From NCBI RefSeq assembly GCF_037975245.1, contig NC_092574.1, forward strand, positions 12,427,213 to 12,491,212: a stretch of 64,000 nt of DNA, in the 5' to 3' direction. The stretch comes from Apostichopus japonicus. Lineage: Eukaryota > Echinodermata > Holothuroidea > Aspidochirotida > Stichopodidae. Of this stretch, positions 30,818 through 40,795 are shown in pieces (the first letter of the stretch is position 1; each line of letters begins with the position of its first letter). Position numbers and translations under genes: made by a program. The notes beneath the pieces were generated by a model that saw only the letters and a program-made list of their open reading frames with translations, made no database searches and had not been told where the DNA came from.

Positions 30818-33800
30818 CTGTGGGTAAGAGAGGGTACAAGGTTTATTCCAGAAGTAATTTCCTAGAATGGAATCTGACCCTCCGTAGGTGACTGTAGACA
30901 TGAAAGAGTTAAGGTACAGCATGAGATATTTCAGAGAGGGTCTAGCTAAGTGGCGCAAATGCTTTGAGGGTGACTAACATGAGCAAACATCTTGACTTTC
31001 TAGCTTATCTGTAGGAAAGATGGATGACCTTGAACAGCATTCCTCTCTTGTTTATTGGTTCACATGATCATGTTAATGATCAGTGTTCCATGTTAGATAT
31101 TATTGATGCATTTTTAAGGAGCCTCCAAAACAGACTCCAATACAATAGGTAGTTTTAGGATTCAGATATTTATGGTTGTTAGTGATATGGTTGTTAGTGA
31201 TATGGTTGTTAGTGATATGATTGTTAGTGATATGGTTGTTAGTGATATGGTCGTTAGTGATATGGTTGTTAGTGATATGATCGTTAGTGATATGGTCGTT
31301 AGTGATATGGTCGTTAGTGATATGGTTGTTAGTGATATGATTATTAGTGATATGGTTGTTAGTGATATGATCGTTAGTAATATGGTTGTTAGTGATATGA
31401 TTGTTAGTGTTATGATTGTTAGTGATATAATTGTTAGTGATGAGATTGTTAGTGATATGGTTGTTAGTGACATGATTGTTAGTGATATGGTTGTTAGTGA
31501 TATGATTGTTAGTGTTATGATTGTTAGTGATATAATTGTTAGTGATGAGATTGTTAGTGATATGCAAGTTACAGTTTCAAGATCAATCACCATTCTTTGA
31601 CCTAATAAAATTTAGGTATGTATGGTGATCTTTGTAGATTCAATTCCAGTATATACAGATGTTATTGATCCTCATAGTTTGTATTTAGTTTCTTCTAGAA
31701 GTCATAACCTTATTGTATATCAATGTAACATGGCATCTTGCAAACCTTTGGCTTCCAGACTTTTGATCGCTGCCTCATTATTTTGATGGCACTGGTATAT
31801 TCCCCTCTAACTCTTCTCGCAGGTATCTTCAGGTCTCCATCAGCTTTATTGACAAGGACTATGTCTGTCCTCTCCACAATCCCTCGCTTGATTCCCTGCA
31901 GCTCATCTCCTCCGGCTGGGGGTATTATCAGCACCAGAACGTCCACCATATCAGCTACTACATACTCAGATTGTCCTACACCTAGGTTCAAAGGGATATA
32001 ATTAAAAGTCTATTTATCTTAGATAGATGATGGTTCCTTCTCCTTCAATCCTCAAACTAACAGAATATTGATAATTTCAAATCACCGGTTATAAACTTCC
32101 AATCTGCCATATCTTGAAATCATTATTGAACAATCTGATCAGGTTTCAAACAATCAAAAATATTGTGGAGTCAGTTGTCCAAAGAAAATTTAAAGTATGA
32201 AAAGATTGCTTTAATTTTTAATGTTACATTTTAATCACATATATAGCCTGAAGGTTTTTTTTTCAACAGTGTGCTCACCAGTGTCATAGGACTTGAGTCC
32301 AGACTTAAATTCAAGTCAAATTTTTCTAGAATTCGGACCTGCTATGCAGAACCGGAACTCGGAAGAGAAGGACTCCGACAATACTCGGATCAAAATGAAA
32401 CACAAGTCCAGGGTGATTAAGCATCTTCTAGAATGTTAGTCAAATCAGTTTGAGACATCCATTCAGAATAATGTTTTTTTGTAGGAGCCGAAAAGTTGGT
32501 GTAACTTTTTGCAACATTTCAGTAACTTGGCTGTTACATGTGTGATATCCAAGGTTTTTGTACTTTTAACCTCTAAGCTACCTGTAATTCAAGGATTTAA
32601 GGTGAACGAAACTTAATAGTTATCATTCCATTGGCTGGCACTCTTTGACACTAATTCAAAGTGTCAAGCTAAATGATCCTGGAGTGGATCAGCAGTTAGG
32701 AAAGGAAAAGGTGTAGTTTCAAAAGTAGGGGCATCAGGTCACTCCCCCCCCCCCCCCCCTGCTCCTTTACACCAATGATTCAGTGTAGTGGATCAGCAGT
32801 TAGGAAAGGAGGAGGTGTAGTTTCAAAAGTAGGGGCATCAGGTCACTGTACACCACCCTGCTCCTTTACACCACTGATGCGGTGGAGTGGATCAGTAGTT
32901 AGGAAAGGAGGAGGAGTAGTTTCAAAAGTAGGGGCATCAGGTCACTGTCCCCCTGCTCCTTTACACCAATGATGCAGTGGAGTGGATCAGTAGTTAGGAA
33001 AGGAGGAGGAGTAGTTTCAAAAGTAGGGGCATCAGGTCACTGTCCCCCTGCTCCTTTACACCAATGATGCAGTGGAGTGGATCAGTGGTTAGGAAAGGAG
33101 GAGGAGTAGTTTCAAAAGTAGGGGGCATCAGGTCACTGTCCCCCCCTTCTACTTTACACCAATGATGCAGTGGAGTGGATCAGTAGTTAGGAAAGGAGGA
33201 GGTGTAATTTCAAAAGTAGGGGCATCAGGTCACTGGACACCTCCCTGCTCCTTTACACCATATTAGTTTCTTATCTTACATGTTGGGGAAAGAACATCCA
33301 TACTGCTCCCTACTTTCAAGTGTGGTAGAAGCTGTAGTTTCTTCTCCTTGCTCCAACACCTGTGGTAGTTGCCCGCTGTCTATGTGGGAGGGGAGTGAGC
33401 AGGTAGTGGTGGCGGTGGGTAGATCAATTACAGCTCAATTTACTGTTTATCCCTTACCAACTGTTTCAACAAGGATGATGTCAAAGCCAGCTCCCTCACA
33501 AAGCAATATTGTTTCATTTGTTGTCCGTGTCACTCCCCCCAAGGTCCCTGACGAAGGAGAAGCTCTAATGTATGCTTTAGGGTCTCGGGAAAGCTCTGGC
33601 ATCCTGGTTTTGTCTCCGAGTAGTGATCCTAAAATACGTCATAAAGCAAAAGGAAAAGAAAAATTGTTAGTCCTAAATGTTAGGGTAACAGTCATAAGTT
33701 TCATGTGATCAACTCTTAATTGCACTTAAATGTGATGAACTGATCAAAACACACTTTAAATCTGCATCTTGTAATTTGGTTGTAACATACCAAAATTCTA

Positions 33801-36610
33801 ACATTAAACCATACATTCATGTCACATTCACAGATACTTTGGGATACACCTACATCTCATCAGGGCACTTGAGTGTTCCTTATTACAGCTCTCCACCCTG
33901 TAAAATTTATCCACAACATTTTGTGTCCCAGAAAATTTAACTTCATCTCTGTTAGGTTTAATTTGGAAATTATTCAAGTTGTTATTTAGTTAAGCCAATT
34001 TCTTGGTTGGTGTGAGTTAACAGATTTTTTTTCTAAGTAAATTTCCGTTAACGGTCAATTAAATGTGAAAAATTTACATTTTGCCCAAAGTATAGCATAT
34101 ATGTGAACAAGTTGCTCTGAATGCAAACACCGAGTTGATAGAAAATTACTGGTGAAAAACTGTTATTTGTACTAGTCTAGAGTTAAAGGATGAGGAGTTG
34201 TAAATTGTTTGGGAGGCTTAATCATACCTTTACCAAATATATCATTTAAACTCATTATTATATTATTGTGGCATACAGTAAGTAAGTGAAACCCATAAGA
34301 AAAGTAAGAACCAAAATCCTAGCCTATCCAACCAATCCAACAAAATAATGAGGACCTTTCCTACAGCAGATTTAAAAATAAAGTCTAACTAACAGTGTTT
34401 GAATGCAAACCAGAAATGGCCACACCCATTGACTAGTGACTGTACAGTACATTGTAAAGTAGTCATCAAGGGTACAATGAGACCAGCACTTGTAAGACAA
34501 CCAGTTTGGACACCTTTGTAATGCTAAGTGGTTAACTGTATCACCCTATGCAAAATTATGTCACATATCAGAGTAGTTGTAGTTTCAGTTCTGCAATTCA
34601 TACCTCTCATACTGTCCCAACAGTGCTTTGATGTATACATGACATGAAAGTACCATAAATCGTACCAACTCGGTGAACAGAAACACAACAATATTGAATG
34701 TATTTCAAAAATCTTAAATTGTACCAACTGGGTGAACAGATACAAAGCAATATGAATGGTTTTAAAAAATCTCAAACTTTGTCTGCAACACAGGTCCCAA
34801 GTCCAGAAGGGAAACTAAAACAATAATAGATGATTCAAATTACCAGATATTCAGTAAAGTTGTCATATCATATCGTGGATCCATACAAAGTACTTATGAA
34901 CAATCTTAACACACAAATCCCTAAACATGGGTTATTGCACAAACCTCCACTAACAGACGATGATGGATCAACAGCAAGCACAGCCACTTGTTGGCCAGAT
35001 TTGGTTAGCATTTTACCAAACGCTTCAATGAATGTAGATTTACCAGCTCCAGGAGGCCCGGTCAAACCTGTGTTGATAATAGTTCAATACATATTCAAGA
35101 TTTTGTACAAAGCTACTGTATTTATTTATAACAATAACGTGCAGGGTGGTGGCACAATAGTCATCATACATAAAGTAACATGCATAAGACTTTATGTTCC
35201 AGAACTGTCAAACACACAGTATCCAATGATTAATGATTCACTGATGCTGACAAGAATTTATTTATGCATTTTAAAAAGGGAAAGATTTATGATGTATGAT
35301 GGAACCCACTACTTTGCAGTCAAGTACAAGTGGTACTACAAGAACCATCTGCACAAGCATCATCCAACTTGAATGCTGCTATGTAAACAGCCAACGGCAG
35401 CTCTGAAGGGATATCAGTAAAACTCGGTTCAGTGTGCAGTTACATCCAATGCCATATGATAATAATAAAATTAAATAAATTAATAATATATTTCTCTAGT
35501 AAGCTCCTTGTATCTTTACCAACAATCTCAATTCAAACAAACATTGTGAAAGTAAAAATTGAAAGAAAAAAAGTCATGTGCAAAAACAAGATAAGTTTTA
35601 AGCAAAGAGATAGCATGCAAACAAAATAGCCAAAATTTTACCAGATAACAATGTAGCACTCCTCAAGAGCACAATAACCAGCATTCCACTTCCTTTTTTT
35701 GTGGTTGAATTTTGACATTTTGAGTATACTCCATAGAAAGATGTTTCCCAAAATGCAGTGGCATGTACTGCAGTTTGGAGGATTTAGGCAAGTGGATTTC
35801 ATGTAGACAAGTAGAACTTTACATCAATTTTTGTTTGTAACTGCCAAACACATTTAGTAGTAGTAGTACAGTAGTAGCCTAGTAAGTTAAGTCTCGTCTA
35901 TCCGACATGCTCAGTGATTAACCTCCGCCACGTATCGCAATCTTGAACACATTTGAAACACATTAATTTAGAAAACATCTGAACTAGAATGAAACATTGC
36001 TAGTCTATGACTCACCTATTCTAAATGAAGATTTAAACTTCTTGTGGCTTTCTGTAGTTTTTAAATGTTCCAGTGTCATTGACATTAATCTTTGTGCTTC
36101 TTTCCGTTTTACAAGGTTAGTAGATTCCGCCAGAGTTATTGCCTTTGCCAGGGCCCATCTTTCTCTCCGAACTAACAAACTATCTGCCAAGTCATTGACA
36201 AAATCTGTCTTGGTTGGTTCACTTTCTGTGACAGTAACGTCCGACTCATCGTTAGTTGTAACGCTAGAGAACTTAGACCTTGAAGAATCATTATCACTGC
36301 TGCTTCTTGAACAAGCACTGGATGAAGAAAAACTATTTTGCGAATTCCAAGATCGAGGCAAAGATATGTTTTCAATAGTTCGACTTCGGTTAGAATTTTT
36401 ACATGTGGTACTAACAAATTGGCTACACGAACGATAATTATTTATGTTCAATCTCAAGGTGGCATCAGTTCGCCATTTAATTGTGTACAGGCCTAAGCTC
36501 AAGTGTCGCATATACCTTGCTCTGTTAGGTTCCCTACTACAGCAGACGACACACCTGGCACCAAATTGTGAAGCCATTTCCCGGCATAAATGTACATGAA
36601 ATAATGACAT
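30482..36610 (-). CDS. MMAA: Methylmalonic aciduria type A (MeaB/ArgK-type) GTPase, five exons, complete
   Basis: Exons in transcript order: 36610-36016, 35067-34945, 33628-33458, 31981-31746, 30817-30482. All junctions keep phase, giving 1461 nt or 486 residues. Motifs: P-loop GPPGAGKST after FRIGLT, then [30 protein letters not shown], the switch [24 protein letters not shown], the base-specificity motif NKAD and a G5-like SSKEG. This order and wording are those of MMAA. The enzyme is a mitochondrial GTPase that guards adenosylcobalamin loading of methylmalonyl-CoA mutase. The first exon gives an Arg/Ser-rich, mostly non-acidic leader suited to mitochondrial import. Human MMAA is 418 residues and the excess is N-terminal. 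An ATG 11 codons downstream of the first is a possible start. Introns hold two minisatellites. The gene is convergent with HMMR. Confidence 0.95.
31171..31564. repeat. 12-bp minisatellite GTTAGTGATATG in MMAA intron 4
   Basis: About 33 copies of GTTAGTGATATG with single-base variants. A larger block (ATGATTGTTAGTGTTATG with GATATAATTGTTAGTGATGA) appears twice at the right end. Because the unit is 12 bp and lacks stops in several frames, long low-complexity open frames exist on both strands. These are not genes. Confidence 0.95.
31746..31981 (-). CDS. MMAA: MMAA exon 4 (guanine specificity region)
   Basis: 236 nt encoding [57 protein letters not shown] and [14 protein letters not shown] is the guanine-binding motif. 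The donor GTTTGC is non-optimal but required by phase and family match. Confidence 0.95.
32682..33260. repeat. ~96-bp minisatellite in MMAA intron 3
   Basis: Six copies of a unit with GTGGATCAGTAGTTAGGAAA, GGAGGAGGAGTAGTTTCAAA, AGTAGGGGCATCAGGTCACT, CCCCCTGCTCCTTTACACCA and ATGATGCAGTGGA. A C run expanded in copy one (32743-32759). Confidence 0.93.
33458..33628 (-). CDS. MMAA: MMAA exon 3 (switch region)
   Basis: 171 nt encoding [34 protein letters not shown], and [13 protein letters not shown]. It is open on the opposite strand too, but only the minus-strand translation matches the family and has splice sites (TTTTAG before, GTAAGG after). Confidence 0.95.
34945..35067 (-). CDS. MMAA: MMAA exon 2 (P-loop)
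   Basis: 123 nt encoding [20 protein letters not shown] and [12 protein letters not shown]. The Walker A GPPGAGKS is complete. Its phase fits exon 1 (AG|GT) and exon 3 (GGAG|GA). Confidence 0.95.
36016..36610 (-). CDS. MMAA: MMAA exon 1 (leader and helical N-domain)
   Basis: 595 nt. It encodes an arginine-rich leader (about the first 60 residues), a serine-rich linker ([18 protein letters not shown]), and the family's N-terminal helices ([20 protein letters not shown] and [18 protein letters not shown]), ending FRIG at a GTGAGT donor. The linker region is not conserved with vertebrates as far as I can judge. Start choice is between the ATG at 36610 and that at 36577. Confidence 0.9.
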
Positions 36611-37330
36611 TAAGTGAAAGGATTTTTCAACCTTATTACAAGCATAGCCATCTTAGACCCAGCATGGCGTTTTATGACTGGCTATGCGCGACGGATTCCT
36701 TCCGCTTCTCTCCGGCTGAGGTTAGTTCCAAGGTGTTTCGACAACAGGGAAGTTGAACTGTGACGTACTTCCGTTTTCAAAAGCCCTCACTCGGAACTAA
36801 CCTCAGCCTTGCTTTGTACGGCAAGAAAGTACCAGCGCGAAGTACAAACACTATGCGGTATGCCTTTGACATAACTAAAGTGATAAAGTTTACATAAATC
36901 ACTCCAAATGGTGATATCGTGTGCCGCATTTCGCCAAAAATGTGGCAGTGTACTGCAGCTTCACAGGTAATTATTAAGAAGCGATAGCAGAAGCATTTAC
37001 ATAGGAATATAATTACTTTAGTGTCGTCTGCCCATCTAATGATCTAGCCTAGTGAGTAGTGCTGTATTGTTATTCACTGGACCTTGGAAAGTTGGATGTA
37101 GGCTAGTTAGCCTACTGTAGGCCCCTAGGCGTAGACTAGCTATACGGCTGTCCTTTTGGATGCGAAATGACTTAAGCCTAATGACAGCAATTATCACCAC
37201 CGCATTTTACTTGTCTTTATCCTTCTTTATCCTTTATCCCTAACGATAGATCCACATGCCAGAATAACTGAAGATGACATTTACATAGCCTACCTTGCCC
37301 TTGGTCTACTGAAGAGCCATACTGGAAAGT
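36611..37330. other. Region upstream of MMAA; possible start of a plus-strand transcript
   Basis: Contains the MMAA promoter region by position, but no TATA box I would defend. On the plus strand, 36908-36966 is a short open ATG segment (MVISCAAFRQKCG) ending at a plausible donor CACAG|GTAATT. It could be a first exon of a divergent gene, but no downstream exon joins it in phase convincingly. Confidence 0.3.
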
Positions 37331-37339
37331 ACGACCTTT

Positions 37340-37850
37340 CACACAAAGATCTTTGGCGTATGGAAGTGTACGCCAATAAATTTGGCGTACGGCATACATT
37401 ACTGCCCCAGGGAAAAGTACGACAGTTGGCGTGGCGTATCACGTAAGCGTGGAGGAAAATTCAGCCGCAACAGTGCAAGTGACGCAACATGGTTCATACC
37501 ATCGAGTTTAATAAATCTGGAGAAACTTTCACACAGTAAATACGTGCATACCATGCATGGAGGGTCATGTGATGTGTTCCAGGGTGGTACTAATATATTA
37601 CTATCCCCATTACGCATGATGATTTCACCCAAATTTTCATTACACGAAACCTCCAAATATACAATTACAGATGTAAGTTATATGGTCCGGGAAGTGCCAT
37701 TTCCTGCGATCTGGGAGGCGTTATTGACCAAAACTTTTTGTGTACGCTCCGCGCCAACCGAGGGTGGTGCTCTGCTTAGATAGTGTGGCGTACAAATACA
37801 GAACAAAACCACATCCACTTTGGCGTATTTCTTTGGCGTATGGTCACAGT
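37340..37850. repeat. Element with TTGGCGTA words at both ends
   Basis: TTTGGCGTA, TTGGCGTAC, GTGGCGTA and TACGCCAA words cluster at 37350-37440 and again at 37782-37850, with about 340 bp of ordinary sequence between. This is the same layout as other elements here, with private words near both ends, but the ends are not well-formed inverted repeats. Confidence 0.4.
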
Positions 37851-38989
37851 TCTTTCCAGTCTGAAGAGTAAGATTCTAACGTAGGTTCGCCTAGGTCATA
37901 ACAAAGCCTACAATATTTCAGTCTATTAATATATCTACTAGAATTGTACAAATATTCAAACACATTCTCCATTTGCAACATATTCCCAACAATGTACAAG
38001 TTAGTGTGGCAAAAGGGTATAGGGCCTAAGCAGTAAAGCAGGCTAAAGCCTAGCCAGTAATCTGAGTCTTGAGGTAGGCTAGGCCAAAGCCTATAGCCAG
38101 GTATGTTCTGGATAGTAACTTTAATTACAGGCAATTTGCATAAATTTACTCAACTATGATTTAAAGGCCTAATGATATTCACTTACCATGTTTGGACAAA
38201 GCTTTGTAGGCAATACAACACACTCAAGCCACTACTCGTGATAACATCTCATCTATTGATGACAATATCTGACTGAATGTAGATATGCATCAAACTGTTT
38301 GCACTCTCACTTCATAAGATGGGATCTGTTATCCTGCATAATCTACTACCCACTTTGCAACATTAACTGAAAACTGCATGCACAGACTAATATGGAAATA
38401 TTACACAAAAGTAGGTGTGTGGAAAGAGGGAGGGGAGTGGGGTGGAAGGTGGAGGGAGGGTTGCTTCTTCACTGCATTTTCCTGGGACAACTATGACACT
38501 ATCTGAGTGGAGCACTAAAATAATACAAGCAAGAAAATGTTTGCCATATGCTTCTCTGATACCGGAAATGACACTTTCCAGACATTAAAAGTTGCATAAA
38601 GCACTCCACTTGTTCATAAGAGGCGAGAAAATGTTTCAGAGTTGGTTCTTATAAGTCAGGAGTATAGTAATTACTACTCTGATCTGGTCACCATAACATG
38701 TCTCTCTTGTGAAAAGTACACCTACTCTTTCGGAAAAATGGGTAAAATCAAATTCCGTTTGCAAAGTCGAATGGACAATGTATGTAAGACGACTTATAAA
38801 TGATCTGGCTCTTTGCCTCACTTTTCTCAAGGCTTCACCGCTTCAACACACGATTACTTTAATTATGTCCCATTGAGATACTTTTCTTGACTCACAGGCA
38901 AAATGTTTATCGATCCTTCCATACAGAATCTCATATAATCTTTGATACAGCAATTTTTTTTATTCTCGTATATTCTCCTATAGGCAAAT

Positions 38990-39112
38990 ATGGAGAATAG
39001 ATGTGCAATACAGTGTGTCAGTTGTGGGAAGCATGTCCTCTACCTTGCACACCATGTAGCCAGGCAACACCAGGTGAAGGACAAAGGCCAAAGATTGCGG
39101 CTTAAGTACTAG
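38990..39112 (+). CDS. Short C2H2-like zinc-finger segment (candidate exon)
   Basis: After the acceptor CTCCTATAG (ends 38983) an ATG opens a 40-codon frame: MENRCAIQCVSCGKHVLYLA and HHVARQHQVKDKG. It has Cys-x2-Cys followed by His-x4-His, a plausible zinc-binding finger. It either stops at TAG 39110-39112 or splices earlier, at GTGAAG (after 39073) or GTACTA (after 39105). It lies upstream on the same strand as the SET-domain exons. Joining them in one gene is an inference that the phases do not prove. Confidence 0.4.
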   Translation: MENRCAIQCVSCGKHVLYLAHHVARQHQVKDKGQRLRLKY

Positions 39113-39346
39113 TGAGGACAAATGTAAGTAGCAAATGTTTGTGAAAAGTATCATATTCACACAATGTAAGAAGTAAAGTTCTAATATTTTTACAAGTAAA
39201 ATTACTGCCTTTTTCTATTAAGGAACTCACATTCTTCTTCCAATTTGAATGACAGCATCTAGCTTTCTCCTTTTCTGCTCAATCAGCATGGAATTGTAGT
39301 AGCATCCTGTACTTCTGCCCTTAATCAAAAGTACTTTTATTGCAAG

Positions 39347-40536
39347 CAGGGACTTCGCTAGAGGGGGGGTGTCTCACCCCCCCCCCAATCTTGGTAAAAA
39401 TTACGATAGTTGGAAAATTTGAGTGTGACAGTCGGAATTTCCGACTGTCGGAATTTCCGACTGTCGCCAGCTTCAATTCGGAATTTCCGACTGTCGCACT
39501 CTAATTTTTCTGACTGTCGCACTTTTATTTTCATATGTTCTTGTAATTTGTGAGTGACATAAAATTTTCGATCAAAATTGACCTTTAATCAGTCATATTT
39601 ACCATGTTTACTCGTCACATTGAGAAATTGTATCTCGCGATCCTTATACTCCACCATACAAAACTTTGTATGATTTTGAATACTCTAAAAAAAAAATACA
39701 ACGTTCGCCAGCTTCAATTTGGATAATTTATGTATTAATTTTGCTATTGGGTGGGTCGACCCTGTTCGCTTGCTTCAAGTAAGTTCAGGATATACAGGGA
39801 CGTAGCCAGGGGGAGCAGGGGGGCGACTGCTCCCCCCTTTCAGTGTCGAAAAATATGTTTAAAAACTGTTGTTATTACACTGCTAATACACGGCGATAAC
39901 GATATTTGTTTTTAGGCCACTGCACATCTGGCTGTCTTACAAAATATGAAAGTTTATATTGTCCATCAGTTAAGCTCGTCAAATGTATTTCTGATATATT
40001 ATGTAAAAGAACATGTAAAAGAATTCAAACAGGAAAACAAAATCTGCTGATAATATGATATCATATGATAATGATGAAACTGGCAACAAATTGCACCAGA
40101 TCGCATCTAAGGACCTTCAATTGTTCAAAAATATCTCAAAGGGGAGGGGGACACCCCCTCCCCTTAGACCCCTCCTCCATAACAATCGCAAAAGGTGTTC
40201 CCTCTTTCAAACTCCTGGCTACGTCGTTGGGATATATATTGTCTCTATTGTATACAATTAAAACGCCAATGCTAATCTATGGAAGCTTAAAAGTGCCATC
40301 AACATAAGCAAAATCTTTGCCCCATAAGGTACAAATGTATCGAAAAAAGTTCAGAACATAAGTGCAGTCGCGAAAGATGGGGTGTCTGACTGACACTGAC
40401 CGTATCGTTGACGATTAGTGCGGGGGTGGGAGGGGGGGTACAAGGCAGCAGTCGGAATTTTCTGGCTCCAAAACCCATCCAGTTGGAATTTCAGCCACTA
40501 CACCCCCCCAATCATCAGGCCTTAGCTACGTCCCTG
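39347..40536. mobile_element. Non-autonomous hAT-like element with 8-bp target duplication
   Basis: The element begins CAGGGACTTCGCTA and ends TAGCTACGTCCCTG, an inverted repeat. It is flanked on both sides by the exact 8-bp direct repeat ATTGCAAG (39339-39346 and 40537-40544). CAGGG-type termini with 8-bp duplications are the hAT signature. The interior has palindromic CGGAATTTCCGACTGTCG words near the left end, long C and G runs, and no transposase. Confidence 0.82.
39795..40229. mobile_element. Second hAT-like MITE nested in the first
   Basis: Left end CAGGGACGTAGCCAGGGGGA, right end CTCCTGGCTACGTCGTTG. The flanks share GGATATA (39788-39794 and 40230-40236), a seven-of-eight target duplication. 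It is of the same superfamily as its host element and therefore a later insertion into it. Confidence 0.7.
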
Positions 40537-40556
40537 ATTGCAAGTTACTTTCAGAT

Positions 40557-40795
40557 ATAACCCTTCACGGTTCAAAAGGTCTCCTGTTAGAAATAACCCT
40601 TCACAGTTCACAAGGTCTCACCTGTTAGATCTAAAGATGCAGTACTTTAAGTGGCTAGACCATGTTTCATATTGTGTGATGTGACTCCAGTCAGTCAGTC
40701 AGGAACTCTATTCCAGCTTGATCTTAAGATGTTGTAAGTGGCTAGACCATGTTTTGTGTTGTGTGATGTTACTCCAGTCAGTCAGTAACTTTATT
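40557..40795. repeat. Two short tandem duplications
   Basis: AACCCTTCACGGTTCAAAAG recurs 36 bp later (with CAGTTCACAAGGTCTC). AAGTGGCTAGACCATGTTT followed by GTGTGATGTGACTCCAGTCA recurs about 98 bp later. Confidence 0.8.

Noticed and set aside
31100-31600. Long open frames on both strands rich in ITNNH, ISLT or MVVSD
   Set aside because: They are direct translation of a stop-free 12-bp minisatellite inside an MMAA intron, open in several frames at once.
33280-33708. 142-codon plus-strand frame
   Set aside because: Antisense shadow of MMAA exon 3, whose minus-strand reading matches the family and has splice sites.
36908-36966. Start of a THAP-domain protein
   Set aside because: The opening MVISCAAF recalls THAP proteins, but the second cysteine is wrongly spaced and no following exon supports it.
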